This document shows positions 26,276 through 37,500 of a stretch of 64,000 nucleotides of DNA, piece by piece (position 1 is the stretch's first letter; each line of letters begins with the position of its first letter). The translations under genes and the position numbers were made by a program. Below the pieces are notes generated by a model. The model saw only the letters and a list, made by a program, of their open reading frames with translations. It searched no databases and was not told the DNA's origin. Source of the DNA: Mucilaginibacter lacusdianchii (GTDB lineage Bacteria > Bacteroidota > Bacteroidia > Sphingobacteriales > Sphingobacteriaceae); the NCBI RefSeq assembly GCF_009770985.1, contig NZ_WSRW01000002.1:558001-622000 (forward strand). The letters are read 5' to 3'.

Positions 26276-28099
26276 TTAATCTTTTATAAATCCTTTAATA
26301 CGGTTAATTAATATGGTTTTCTCAACAGAATCTCCAAGTCTTGAATTAATCTCTTTAACTAAATTTTCCGCATTCTCTCCTTCCCTGAATCGTGTTTCAT
26401 AAGATGTTATTTCTGAATTTGCCAAATCCCCTATTGTATCTTCTCTTTCAAAAATTTCAATAGCAATCTGATTCACAGAGGCGCCAAACGTGTTGAAGCC
26501 AGGTCTATCTGCAGTTACAACTCCTGTTTCGTTATCCTTTTTGAAAACCAGTACGTTTTCTTCATGACTGTCCGAAATGATAAAAGGAGAATGGGAAGTA
26601 ATGAGTAATTCCCTAATATTTCTCTTTTTAGTTTGAGACAGACAATCTTTTAAAGTGGAAACAAACATGGCTCTCCAGTCTGGATTAAAATGCGTTTCTG
26701 GTTCGTCAAGTAAAAAAAGTGAGTTTGTATCTTTGAATAGCAAACAAATTCCCATTGCATGTAAGTATTGGTGCTCCCCGTCAGACAGTGATTTGCTTAA
26801 AATCTCTCCGCGGGTTCCTTTCTTTTTAATAGCAAAGTCTTTAAAACGCATGATCCGTTTTTCCGAAGCAAGAACGGGCACCGTCTCATTCACATACAAA
26901 CTACCTGATTTGTATAATTCTTCCTTAGTTTTGCGGTCTACTTCGTATAAGTTAAGTGTGAGAAGAATATGAAACGCCCTAAACAACTCAAAAGGGTCCT
27001 CATTAAAATGAGCTCTGAAAGCTTTTTTCATTTCACTCAATCCAATCTGCTCTCCATGCTCGTTGGCGAGGATTTCTCCATTTTCATTCCTTTTATCAGA
27101 ATCAATTAAATAATCCAGATAGAGAACCTTTTTCTCTGCGTCAAAAAACTGACTTGTTGCACAGCTTCTTAATTTATCAATGGCTTTGTAATCTTTTAAA
27201 GACTCATTTTTTCTTTTGAGTTGGCTTGTCAGTTCAAAAAAATCGTCCCTTTTATCTCCTAACGATTGTTCTTCGACCAAACTCGAATCCTCAAACCTAT
27301 ATTTTGGAATCTTCTTACTCTGATTTATAATGATTCTAAATCGGGTGATTGCCTTTATCCCGATCACCTCATAAATCGGTTTTAGTATTTTTTCGTCCTG
27401 CATTAGATAGTTAGTCAAGAATACGGCCTGACTGTGCTGGGCATCTAAATAAGCTAACCTACTTTCGGGTTGAGCATAGCCGGTCTCTTCCCTCAATGCG
27501 TCTTCATACTCGTCATATTGGATAAATAGCATTTTGAAAAACGGAAGGCTTAAAATCTCATTTTCACCAGATGAATAGCCAAGAATATAGTCAGGTAATA
27601 ATGACTTTGCTATGTCCCTCGCGGGAGGGTTTGTGGCTCCAGGTTCTAACTCATCTCGATCGATCCATTCGAAAAAAGGCGGTTCTCCGGTTTGCTTTGT
27701 AATTCGAACATGTGCTATTTCATCTTGCAATGCAATATTGCTCAAGTACTCAAACCTTTTTGCCGTAATATCTCTGGGTACTGATATGAGATATTCTATC
27801 TCAAATGCATCTGGGGTACATTTTTCTGCAAAAAAACCACTACGAATGACCTTTCCATTTTCATTTTTTTCACCTTCAAAATCTTCTGGGCGGTATTCAA
27901 GGTAAATACATTCCATGTGATAAAAGATAGCCGCCAATGCTTCCAAAATATTCGACTTACCACTGCCGTTTCGACCCACCAAACAGTAGGGCATGAAGTC
28001 CCAAATCTTCTTTCTGTCAAAACCACGAAGGAAATGAACTTCAAAGCCTGCCTGCAAGCTTCTGAAATCCTCGTTCAATTTAAGCCTCAGCAGTTTCAT
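26276..28099 (-). CDS. Restriction-associated AAA/ABC-type ATPase, PtuA-like
   Basis: The 607-residue ATPase has Walker A GRNGSGKS (42-49), an ABC-like signature SLSDGEHQYLHAMG (437-450), Walker B LFLLDEPETH (461-470) and the H-loop TSHSPFIIS (501-509). The long middle segment would be the insert or coiled-coil arm of RecF/SMC/OLD-like ATPases. Such proteins occur beside type I restriction systems and in Septu as PtuA, where they sense infection and control the HNH partner. It overlaps the hsdS end by 20 bp and abuts the HNH gene, so it is translationally coupled to both. Cytoplasmic. Confidence 0.88.
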   Translation of the reverse strand: MKLLRLKLNEDFRSLQAGFEVHFLRGFDRKKIWDFMPYCLVGRNGSGKSNILEALAAIFYHMECIYLEYRPEDFEGEKNENGKVIRSGFFAEKCTPDAFEIEYLISVPRDITAKRFEYLSNIALQDEIAHVRITKQTGEPPFFEWIDRDELEPGATNPPARDIAKSLLPDYILGYSSGENEILSLPFFKMLFIQYDEYEDALREETGYAQPESRLAYLDAQHSQAVFLTNYLMQDEKILKPIYEVIGIKAITRFRIIINQSKKIPKYRFEDSSLVEEQSLGDKRDDFFELTSQLKRKNESLKDYKAIDKLRSCATSQFFDAEKKVLYLDYLIDSDKRNENGEILANEHGEQIGLSEMKKAFRAHFNEDPFELFRAFHILLTLNLYEVDRKTKEELYKSGSLYVNETVPVLASEKRIMRFKDFAIKKKGTRGEILSKSLSDGEHQYLHAMGICLLFKDTNSLFLLDEPETHFNPDWRAMFVSTLKDCLSQTKKRNIRELLITSHSPFIISDSHEENVLVFKKDNETGVVTADRPGFNTFGASVNQIAIEIFEREDTIGDLANSEITSYETRFREGENAENLVKEINSRLGDSVEKTILINRIKGFIKD

Positions 28100-29672
28100 G
28101 TACGATTAATTCTATTTCTTTGGTCGATTCATTAAATCTTTGCTTTATAAAAGCATTTTCTTCCGATAACCATTTGAAAAGCAAATTCGCCATCTTATCA
28201 TATGCAGGAACGGCTTCAAAAGGAAATTTTGTGATCTCTTCCCAAAGTTGAGCAAATGTGAATGGTTCTTTAAATTTGCCTTTCACGATTCGATATTTTA
28301 CGTATTCATCCCAAAAAGGAATTTCACCCCTAATTTTCAACTCCACCTCAAGTTGACGAATGGTATTGTCGATTTCATCCGGTGCACCTGTATGAGGTTG
28401 ACTTTTGTGAAATTCTTCTAATTCTTTATTAATTTTTTCAACGGCTATTACATCTCCGCTAACTTTCGGTTGAACATCCATTATGCCTTCTATAACTCCT
28501 CTTTCAATGGTTTCAAGCTGTCCCTTTAATGCTTTTGAAGAAAGGGAATGATACAAGTCAATCAGGAACGATTTGGACGAGATGAATGATTTCTTAATTT
28601 TCTCGATCTCATTGACAACTTCAGCATATTTTATTTGAAGCTCTTTTGGGACATCTGGAATTAAAAGCGCTTTTAGATCGCTAAGATTTAAAGTTTTTTG
28701 CGCAGCTCCTCTAACTGACCGCTCTACTTGAGCCTTTACAAAATCACTTTTTAATGCACCAAATAAAAAGATGTAGTTTATTCTATTTTCATTAGGTTTG
28801 ATATATGCTATATGTCTTTGAAAGCAAAACTTTTTCAAGGATTTAACAATTGCAGGATTGCCGTACGAGCCCACTGAAGTATAAAGAATATCACCTATCT
28901 CTATAGGAGTCCTTTTAATTAAAATATCGTATTCCTCTTCTGATATAAAACGATCCGTTTCATAAATTATCTCATCGTTTTTAATATTTGAAACAAATAA
29001 GAATGGTATTCCAGATTCAGTAAACTTTGGACTCTGATGAGTTCCATCAGTAATTTTGAGCGCGAATGTTTTTAATGGTTTCGTAGGAAACTTGGGTGAA
29101 GAAAGTGTGCCAAACAATTTGATAAATTTCATTTTTAGAAATTCATCCAACAACTTAATACTCGTTTCCCTTAGCTTAATTAAGCTTTGTGCTTTATATA
29201 AAATTTTCGAAATTCTTACTTGATTTTCTAACGATGGAAGTCGTATTTTATAATTTTCGATAATTGACGCTGAGATATTAGGTTGGCCTCCACCATAAGC
29301 ATCAAGCTCTATTTTCTTTTGTAAACCTTTAAGTAAAATGTACAAATAGTCTAAATTCAACTTATTTTCATCTTGAATCACAAAGCATCCTACCCGCTGA
29401 TTTTGATATGCTTTGTGATCAGAGTTGTAGCGTCCGAATTTTCCTGTAGTAGCACCGGACATTGCAATGAGAATATCTCCCTTGTAAATTCTAAATTTTT
29501 CAAAAACACTGGACTCTGCTGTTCTTAAAGCGTCATTTGAAGTGGCTTCGTCATCCTTGATGTTCGAAATACGGATTACAGGAATTCCTTCATTTGAAAA
29601 GTTTTCACTTTTAAAGGCATACCCATTCCTCAATTTACATACATCACCTAATCTATACTCTGTGGTTTCCAT
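28080..29672 (-). CDS. hsdS: Type I restriction specificity subunit HsdS with C-terminal extension
   Basis: HsdS gives sequence recognition to the methylase and nuclease complexes. Two target-recognition domains are visible, about 1-180 and 195-385. Each starts with a YRLGDVCKLRNGY- or TFALKITDGTHQS-like block and ends in a helical spacer with LIKLRETSIKLLDEFL or SSKSFLIDLYHSLSSKALKGQL. Typical HsdS proteins stop near the second spacer (about 390). This one continues for about 140 residues, first a helical linker, then a small domain with PFWDEYVKYRIVKGKF and TFAQLWEEITKFPFE. The start forms a TAATG junction with hsdM. The extension may dock the ATPase. Confidence 0.92.
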   Translation of the reverse strand: METTEYRLGDVCKLRNGYAFKSENFSNEGIPVIRISNIKDDEATSNDALRTAESSVFEKFRIYKGDILIAMSGATTGKFGRYNSDHKAYQNQRVGCFVIQDENKLNLDYLYILLKGLQKKIELDAYGGGQPNISASIIENYKIRLPSLENQVRISKILYKAQSLIKLRETSIKLLDEFLKMKFIKLFGTLSSPKFPTKPLKTFALKITDGTHQSPKFTESGIPFLFVSNIKNDEIIYETDRFISEEEYDILIKRTPIEIGDILYTSVGSYGNPAIVKSLKKFCFQRHIAYIKPNENRINYIFLFGALKSDFVKAQVERSVRGAAQKTLNLSDLKALLIPDVPKELQIKYAEVVNEIEKIKKSFISSKSFLIDLYHSLSSKALKGQLETIERGVIEGIMDVQPKVSGDVIAVEKINKELEEFHKSQPHTGAPDEIDNTIRQLEVELKIRGEIPFWDEYVKYRIVKGKFKEPFTFAQLWEEITKFPFEAVPAYDKMANLLFKWLSEENAFIKQRFNESTKEIELIVHETAEA

Positions 29673-31351
29673 TAGGCAATCATGTCTTTTAACGTTTTTA
29701 ATTCAGAAAGTATGGTTTTTTCCAAATTTTCGAGTTCTTCGAAAATTAAAGCCGGTTCTTTATATTCAATTTCTTCAAATACCTGCTCTTGGTATTTGCT
29801 CATACTTAGGTCATAGTTTTTGTCCTCAATTTCTTTTCTAGGGACAAAGAAGCATTGAGCTGTTCTGTCTGTATCGATCTTTGGATTGCGACCCCTGTAT
29901 TTGACAATAATGTCTTGTAAATCGCCAAAATCCCGAATGCCACCTTCTTTATATTTTTCGGCGCGTCTATCATTCAGCTCATAACCGTCGCTCTTCATTT
30001 CATAAAACCAAGTGTTTTCAGTTATCCCGCCTTTGGTTAAAATGAGAATCGAAGTATTCACGCCAGCGTACGGCTTAAAAACCCCGCTTGGCATTGTTAT
30101 TACAGCATTTAATTGAGCTTCTTCTACCAATTTCTTACGGAGTTGGGTAAATGCTTTTCCTGCTCCAAACAACACTCCCTGCGGTACAATTATAGCAGCC
30201 ACACCACCCATTTTAAGCATGGTGACAATACGTTCAACAAAAAGAAGTTCTGTCTTAGTTGTTTGCAGTTTTAAGTTTTCATTGATATCGCCTTTATCGA
30301 TGCTTCCGGTAAATGGCGGGTTTGCCATTACGATGTCGTATTGAGCATCTTCATTGTAAGTTTTGCTTAAGGTGTCTTTGTAGTCGATATGCGGATTGTC
30401 AATACCGTGCATCATTAGGTTCATCAATCCAAGACGAACCATCGTAATGTCAATATCATAACCGAAGAAACTGTCTTCCAAAATCTGTTTTACGTCTTCG
30501 GTAAGGACAGCCGATAGTGTTCCTCTTTCAAAACCATCATTGTCCTTTATCAGCTTGGAAGGATCTTTCTGGCGAACCAAATCACTTAAAAGGTATTGAT
30601 AGGCTCCGAGCAAAAACCCGCCTGTTCCGCAAGCAGGATCGGCAATTCTTTTCCCTAATTTAGGCTCAACTAAATCAGCAACTAATTTTATTATATGTCT
30701 TGGAGTTCGGAATTGTCCATTTTTACCTGCTGTTGCAATCTCACTTAACAACATTTCATATACATCCCCCTGTATGTCCTGAAAAGCATGTCCACCTTCC
30801 ATGGCGTCTTTTTCGATCTCCAGAAAAATTAACTCTATCTGCTTGATGGCTTCTACAAGCAACAACGGCTTTTCGATAATGAAAACCGCATTTGCCATAT
30901 GTTTGGTAAATGGAGATGTTCCACCGTTTAAATTCTTGATAAACGGAAAGACATTAAATCTAACATGTTCCAACATTTTCTCGGCCGGTGCCATTGATTT
31001 GAAGAACGACCAACGCAATTCCGCCTTAGGTCTTGGCTTTTTCAGTTCTTCAACCTTTGCCTTGGCAGCATCAAGATCTTTCACATACTTGGGGTAGTCA
31101 TCTTTATCTTTAAACAGATACAAAGCTTCATCAACATACGGTACATAAGTGCCTTCAAATCGAGAAGTATATGAATCGCCAGTGAATTCAGCATCCTTTT
31201 CTCGCTTTGCTTCCATGTCGTCTAATCGCTTCATAAAAAGCAAGTAGGTTATCTGCTCAATTGCCGTTAAAGGATTGCTAATACCACCACTCCAGAACGT
31301 ATTCCAAAGGTTGTTAATAGTTGATTTAAGATTTGCGTTGTTTTGTAACAT
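29672..31351 (-). CDS. hsdM: Type I restriction N6-adenine methyltransferase HsdM
   Basis: The 559-residue modification subunit methylates adenine in the sequence chosen by HsdS. The HsdM N-terminal helical domain covers about 1-150. The methylase domain has the S-adenosylmethionine motif DPACGTGGF (238-246) and the catalytic NPPF (344-347), the gamma-class N6-MTase form. The C-terminal helices bind HsdS. Its ATG overlaps the hsdR stop (TAATG) and its stop overlaps the hsdS ATG in the same way, so the complex is made from one coupled operon. Confidence 0.95.
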   Translation of the reverse strand: MLQNNANLKSTINNLWNTFWSGGISNPLTAIEQITYLLFMKRLDDMEAKREKDAEFTGDSYTSRFEGTYVPYVDEALYLFKDKDDYPKYVKDLDAAKAKVEELKKPRPKAELRWSFFKSMAPAEKMLEHVRFNVFPFIKNLNGGTSPFTKHMANAVFIIEKPLLLVEAIKQIELIFLEIEKDAMEGGHAFQDIQGDVYEMLLSEIATAGKNGQFRTPRHIIKLVADLVEPKLGKRIADPACGTGGFLLGAYQYLLSDLVRQKDPSKLIKDNDGFERGTLSAVLTEDVKQILEDSFFGYDIDITMVRLGLMNLMMHGIDNPHIDYKDTLSKTYNEDAQYDIVMANPPFTGSIDKGDINENLKLQTTKTELLFVERIVTMLKMGGVAAIIVPQGVLFGAGKAFTQLRKKLVEEAQLNAVITMPSGVFKPYAGVNTSILILTKGGITENTWFYEMKSDGYELNDRRAEKYKEGGIRDFGDLQDIIVKYRGRNPKIDTDRTAQCFFVPRKEIEDKNYDLSMSKYQEQVFEEIEYKEPALIFEELENLEKTILSELKTLKDMIA

Positions 31352-34146
31352 TATGCCGCCAATAATTTTTTTGTTAAACTTAAAATTTCATCAATCTCAT
31401 TTGGGTTGAATACCCCCCGAATTCCTTCCGGATGGAGCATGGTGAACGGTGATTCAATTAAGTTGCGTTTTTCCAAGTCTCCTCTTTCAATGATATAGCT
31501 TTTGAGCAAATCCAAAAACTGCAATTGCCTGCTGCTTAAATAACTGTGAGCTACAATAAAATTGTTAAATGCTTCGAACACCGTCTCTGGAAAAGAATCT
31601 AGAACTTCAATCCCCAGAATATGCTTGATAAAGTGCACCAACTGAGCTTTGCGGTGATTGTATACTCTGCGAAGCAGATCAATAGTAATATTGGGGTGTT
31701 CCTCATAAAGTTCTTCTGCAAGTTGTTGAGCTTCTTCATCCGAAATTGCTTCACCGGCTTTAATTTTTTTCAAGAGCGGACTTGTTTCGGTTAGCTCGGT
31801 TATTTTTTCTTCGACTAACTCTTTATATCTAGAAATACTTACCGATTCATGCTGGGGACCAAATTCGACAAATTCTCTTTGCGTGATGATGTCCTGCAAA
31901 TTGAATTTAGCTGGTCCAAGTTGCACATTAGCAGACTCAATGAATTTCATTAAAGGAGCTAACTTATTAATCAATTCATCATACTTGTCTTCATTGATAG
32001 TTGCCCAATATTGATTGGTTTGAGATTGCCGCACTAATTCCGCTTCTTTTGCAATTATGTTGATTGAAGAAGGGAGTTCAGCAATAGTTTCAATTATTCC
32101 ATATCGAAGTGTATCATATTTATCTATGTCCTTATTCAGTTGAGCCAATGACACTTCCACAATATCCTTTTCAAAACGCATTGCTTTGAAGTCGGCATCG
32201 GAAATAGTTCTCATCAATGGTTTAATAACAGTTCTAAGAAAGTCAATTTGTTTTGCTGTCAACTGATTCCAGAAATCATCATCGTCAATTCGTTGCAATT
32301 GGCTTTTAGCATCCATTATAACTATTGAACTTTGAGGCAACTGCTTAAGTTGTTTTTTAAGCTTTAAAATTTCACGAGATGTAATATCTGCTTCGTTAAC
32401 CTGAATAGCTTTTTCAATTTTATCTAGTCGTAGTCCGAAAAGTCGGACTGGTAATGGGATTTGCGGTTTTAATTCCTTGCCTTTAGGATTAAGCTTGAAG
32501 TATTCAAAATTGTCCCAGCAATCCATGATTAGAAAAACATCCTTTTCCATACACCAAGGTTTCTTTTTGGTTGGCTCCAATAAACGAGTTCCTCTACCTA
32601 TCATCTGCCAAAATTTTGTGTAGGAAAACACAGGCTTTGCAAAAACCATATTGACCAATTCACGAACATCAATTCCTGTATCCAACATGTCGACACTGAT
32701 TGCAACTCTCGGCATGTTATCATGGGTGAATTGGTCTAACAAACCACCTTTTCCATATGCTCTTGGATCATCGGATACAATTACTTTTGCTAATTCCCCT
32801 TTGTATTCAGGATAAAGATTGTCGAATATATGTTCAATTTCCCTTGCATGGCGTTTGCCAACACAGAAGAAAATCGTTTTCCCGGGAAGAACTCCGTTAG
32901 GGTCTTTGATACATTCTTCCATGAAAGTCTTTACAATCAAAGAATTCGTACCTCTGTTGCTTACCGTCTTCTCGAGTTCAGTGCCGTCATAGTTCATTTC
33001 CGCGATATCCTTTCCTTCAAGTATCAACTTTTTCTGGTCTTCCAGTGAAATAGTCCTTTTACTAATACCTTCATCCTGGAATTTGGTCTTAATTTTAATT
33101 ACCTGAAAATTGCTCAAATAAGGTGGGATATTATTGACAGCCTCCTCGTAAGAATAAGCGTATGTTGGAACTCCATCTTCGCATTCAAATAAATTAAAAG
33201 TATTATGGTCGATAATATCGGTAGGAGTAGCAGTTAAGCCCAGAGTTATCGTGTTGAAGAAGTCAAGAATTTCTTGATAAGTATTGTAAATGCTCCTGTG
33301 GCTTTCATCCACCACAATCAAATCAAAAAAGTGGGGAGAAAGCGAATTGTTTTCATCTCGTATGACGTTCAGCATAGTTGGATAAGTCGAAACATAAATG
33401 CGCCTGTCTTGTGCAATAGATTTTTCACCAACCTTGGGCCACCTTGGTTCGTTTGATAGATGTTCTTTAAAAGCATCTAATGTTTGGTCACGTAAAGCAA
33501 TACGGTCAACTAGAAAAAGTACTCTTTCAACCCAACCGGCTCTCATCAAAGATTCAACTAATGCAATGCAGGTTCTTGTTTTGCCAGTCCCCGTCGCCAT
33601 TACTAGAAGGAATTTTCTTTTGCGTTTTTCTACTGCGTCCAAAACTGACCTGATCGCTCTTTGCTGATAGTCACGTCCTGCTATTTTTGTATTGATAAAT
33701 TCGCTAGCTAAAGCCTTCCTCGATTGACGAAGGTATTTATAGCGTTGTAAATCCTCTCTGGTTGGAAAACCATGCACTTTCCTTGGAGGATAATTATCTA
33801 AATCCCAGAAAAAGATGTCATGTCCGTTCGTAAAGAAACAAAAAGGTAAGTCCCCATTTTGACTATTCTGAATGTTGTAGCAGTATTGTTTTGCTTGTTC
33901 TTTTCCGATAGTTGGATCCGCTGATGTCTTTTTAGCTTCAATAACTGCTATCGGCCTACCATCCCTTCCTAAAAGTACATAGTCACAAAATTCCACACCG
34001 TATTTAAGCTCAGGCTCATTTAGTCTATCAGCATTTCCGCGAATGATAAATTCTTTTACAACCTGTGTCCGGTCCTGAATATTCCAGCCCGCTTCTTGTA
34101 TGCGCTTGTCGATTATCTCTTTGCGTGTTAGTTTCTCGTTGCTCAA
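31351..34146 (-). CDS. hsdR: Type I restriction motor/nuclease subunit HsdR (EcoEI-type)
   Basis: The 931-residue subunit translocates DNA with ATP and cuts it. The N-terminal PD-(D/E)xK nuclease core is visible as CDYVLLGRDG, then AVIEAKK (Asp55, Glu70, Lys72). The SF2 helicase motor follows: Walker A ATGTGKT (184-190), DESH box in VVDESHRS, LGLTATP, and motif VI MIGRGTRLLEP. The C-terminal region resembles the EcoEI R C-terminal domain. The frame opens with TTG at 34144-34146; no in-frame ATG lies upstream before a stop. It is the first gene of the operon hsdR-hsdM-hsdS-ATPase-HNH. Confidence 0.94.
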   Translation of the reverse strand: MSNEKLTRKEIIDKRIQEAGWNIQDRTQVVKEFIIRGNADRLNEPELKYGVEFCDYVLLGRDGRPIAVIEAKKTSADPTIGKEQAKQYCYNIQNSQNGDLPFCFFTNGHDIFFWDLDNYPPRKVHGFPTREDLQRYKYLRQSRKALASEFINTKIAGRDYQQRAIRSVLDAVEKRKRKFLLVMATGTGKTRTCIALVESLMRAGWVERVLFLVDRIALRDQTLDAFKEHLSNEPRWPKVGEKSIAQDRRIYVSTYPTMLNVIRDENNSLSPHFFDLIVVDESHRSIYNTYQEILDFFNTITLGLTATPTDIIDHNTFNLFECEDGVPTYAYSYEEAVNNIPPYLSNFQVIKIKTKFQDEGISKRTISLEDQKKLILEGKDIAEMNYDGTELEKTVSNRGTNSLIVKTFMEECIKDPNGVLPGKTIFFCVGKRHAREIEHIFDNLYPEYKGELAKVIVSDDPRAYGKGGLLDQFTHDNMPRVAISVDMLDTGIDVRELVNMVFAKPVFSYTKFWQMIGRGTRLLEPTKKKPWCMEKDVFLIMDCWDNFEYFKLNPKGKELKPQIPLPVRLFGLRLDKIEKAIQVNEADITSREILKLKKQLKQLPQSSIVIMDAKSQLQRIDDDDFWNQLTAKQIDFLRTVIKPLMRTISDADFKAMRFEKDIVEVSLAQLNKDIDKYDTLRYGIIETIAELPSSINIIAKEAELVRQSQTNQYWATINEDKYDELINKLAPLMKFIESANVQLGPAKFNLQDIITQREFVEFGPQHESVSISRYKELVEEKITELTETSPLLKKIKAGEAISDEEAQQLAEELYEEHPNITIDLLRRVYNHRKAQLVHFIKHILGIEVLDSFPETVFEAFNNFIVAHSYLSSRQLQFLDLLKSYIIERGDLEKRNLIESPFTMLHPEGIRGVFNPNEIDEILSLTKKLLAA

Positions 34147-34535
34147 GATTTTGTTGTACTATGTAGATAAATAAAAATCTCTTATTCAATAATATAAGGC
34201 TCAGTTACTCTATTATGCCTGAGTAAACAATAATAGCTAATTTATGATGGCTAAACAATCTTAAGAATCCCTTCTCAGTAAAATACAATAAGCTAGGGGC
34301 TGATCGCTACATTTTAAAAAAATCTCCATGGAGGCTAGTGGTCATTCAGGAAATGATATCAACCGAACCTTTCATGCACCTGAGGCTGTTTAAAAATAAC
34401 AAAAAGGTCATGGCATCGATGCCAAACCATTGGGACCATATGTGGCCTTCGAACCGTTGAAGAACCGCAATTACCACGCTAAATTTAAAGATTTGACGTC
34501 TTTACAATCTATTCTGTGACCGGCACAAGCGACAA
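34147..34535. other. Gene-free stretch upstream of hsdR
   Basis: Probably holds the hsdR promoter (minus strand). No gene or RNA is recognised, and no clear Bacteroidota -33/-7 pair stands out. Confidence 0.45.
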
Positions 34536-37500
34536 TCATTTTTTGAAGCTGATCAGGCGTATCCCTTTTTTTTCTTCCTTGATATTAGCAATGAAATTTT
34601 TTGACCGCAAATTGTTGGCTAGGTAACCGTTTTCGGTACCGTAAGGGATGACGGGGCTTTTGTAACGAACCCCTATATCGTCAAACGGGTCTGGAAATGT
34701 AGCGAAGATTTCCGCCATTTGCGCGGTGGTGAACTGCTGGTAATGCATGTTGAAGAGTTTAACCCGCTGCCCTATTGGGAAGGCAGTTTTCAATAAAGAC
34801 AGCAATACCATTTCCGGGACCTTAAAAGATGCATGGTCAAAAATCAACCGCATTAATTCGGTTTGCACCTGCCGGTTATTAACCAACAAAATGTCGTTAA
34901 CATGGTTGACTAGCGTGTTCTTCTCCTGTAAGGTAAACTTGACAGATTTAAGAATGCCCACGACGTCGGAACTGTCCAGTGTAAATTGCTCTAATTTTTC
35001 AAAAAGCTCCTTTTTACTGCGTTCGATCAGCAACAATTGCGTTCCAGGGTAGCGCTCCTTTAAGGCGCTGAAGTTCTCCGGAACCGGAGATACTACATAG
35101 CGCTTGATGAGCAGGTCTATCTTTTCTTTGGTCAACTCAGCATTGAACTTGCTCATCGGATACCAATAAGGTATACTAATCATTAAGAGATCGTAAGCTT
35201 CGTCCGACAGGTCGGTCCGATTAATGAGCTCCACCATGAAGGCTTTAACGGTCTCCAGATCGGTAACCGGATTATCTTTATCAATCTTACGTTTGGATAG
35301 TTCGCCGGCAATCGCGCTATCGTTTAAATATCCTATAAGGGCATTACTTATTGAATTTTCCTTACGGACATAGGCCATGATAACATTGTACCAAGTAGCC
35401 TCAACCAATGACCATTCCAATAATTCATCATCTAGGGCAGCGTGGGTCAGCTCGGTGATCAGCGGAACCAGTGTGGTGGTTTTTGCGATAACTTGCCTCC
35501 GTAACTCTAAAGCAATGGTATCGTTGTTCAGCAGTGTAACAAAATGATTTGAATCCATATACTGATAGTCCGTCATTTTCAGATAGACATTCGTGAGATA
35601 ATCACTCAACTGTTTCTTGACGTAGCTAATCAATTTCGGATAACCGGAAGAATAGATAGCCTCATAGTTGCGCTTATCGAAGGTTTCCCGATCAAACGTA
35701 CCAGCAAAGTCGATAACTCGCTCAAGCATGACCGGAAGCAATTGATAATGTTCGTTATCACACACAAAGGAGGCAAGCTTCTTTGGACCAGATTTCAGAT
35801 CAAGCGCGTTGAATTTAATCTGTAAAGCAGTGATCACTTTTTTGAGCTTCTCCTCATCGGGAATCAACTGCATGAAATCTTCCGTCCCGGAAATGGTTTT
35901 GTCCAAGTCTGAAACGCGGGCGATCGCTTTCAACGAATCTACTGCCGCGTGGGCTATCACCAACTCAAAGTACTCCCGCTTCCGCTCCTTGGTCAGCAGG
36001 GTTTGTTGCATAATAAACTTCCAAAAGCCTGGCCAGGTTTTAGTCAGCTCTTCGATGAAAACCGGTACCTACGTCCCGTTGGTTAGATAACCGTCAATAA
36101 AGGAAAAAGCATATTCGTAACCTTCATTCAATTGAGACAGCACCGCGATTCGCTGGTTCTCTAATGGTTGAGCCAGCAAATAGTCCAGCAGTTGATAATT
36201 CAAAAGGTAGGGTTGCTGAAAGTCAACGACTCGGATCTTTCCAATTAAGTTGCCAATCTTTTGAAGTTTAAAGTCATAGCTCAGCGCGATCTGACTTTTG
36301 ACATTCAGCAGAAAGGTACGGTCTTCCTTGGTGATGCTGCCCTCGTAGAATAAGGATATGTAATCCAGGTAATCTTCGTCAATATAACCCGAACGTAAGA
36401 GCAGTTTTACCAATAAGCCTTGGGGCGACTTTTCGTCAATATCGATCTTGGCTGAGCTGTCGTTAAGTATCTCCTTGAGCTTAAAATGCCGCAGATCAGT
36501 CTTGAGTTTTTCATATTTGGCGATTTCTTCCTTAAGGGTCTCCTGCCGATCATCAAAGCGTTCTCTGATAATTGCGAGCCGGTCTGTATAAGTATACTCA
36601 TCCGCCAAATCATTTTCTACCTGCGCGAATTTCACTGACGACTGAATTTGTTGCAGGGTATATTGGTTACTGTAGTTATGCGTAAAATACTTGTAAGCGA
36701 TTTTATCCTGAGTCACCTTTTTGAATAGTGATTCATCGTCGGCGATCTCCTTGAAGGTCTTTTCGACACCATCAATGATAAATTGAGAAAAGCCGGTGAT
36801 TCGCGAAGCGTAATATCCTAGATATATCATTCGCAACTGAATTTCGTCTTCATACAGTTCCTCCTCTAACTGCTCGATACGCGCCTTATTAGCTTCGATC
36901 TTTTCATCCAATTTTTTAATACGCTCACTAGAGTAGGCCTTACGACCGTTGACTACTTTGTAAAGGATGCCCTTCCCATCACTTAATGCCACGAAATCCT
37001 CGGGATATATATTTTTGTAAACGATCATGGCCAGTAATTTATCCTGATCGAGTTCCTCACCAAGCAACTCACGGTAAATGTGATACTCATTCATGATGTT
37101 ATACAACAGGCGCATGTCATCGATAAAAAAGCTTAGGTCATCAATTAGGTCGCCGGATATCTTATAGGCATTTTGTTTCACGATGGAGGTCAGTTTTTCA
37201 TTGGAGTTTGAACTGTTGATTACCGGGATAACAGGAATGATAAAATCAAAGAATTTGGTGCGGTCCTTGTCCCGGAACATCTCGTCCCGCACCGCATAAA
37301 TAAATACTACGGCCTGTTCGACCTTTTTGGAATTATTGATCAACAGGTTTAGTTCGCGCAACTTGGTGAAGATCTCGGCCTGCCGGAACCGGTCCAAGTC
37401 TTCAATTAATACGACCGAATAGTCAGTGACCTCAAAGAAGTAGAGTATCTCGTCCAAGTGATTGTTGAGAATGGATTTGCTGATATTCTTATCAATCTCG

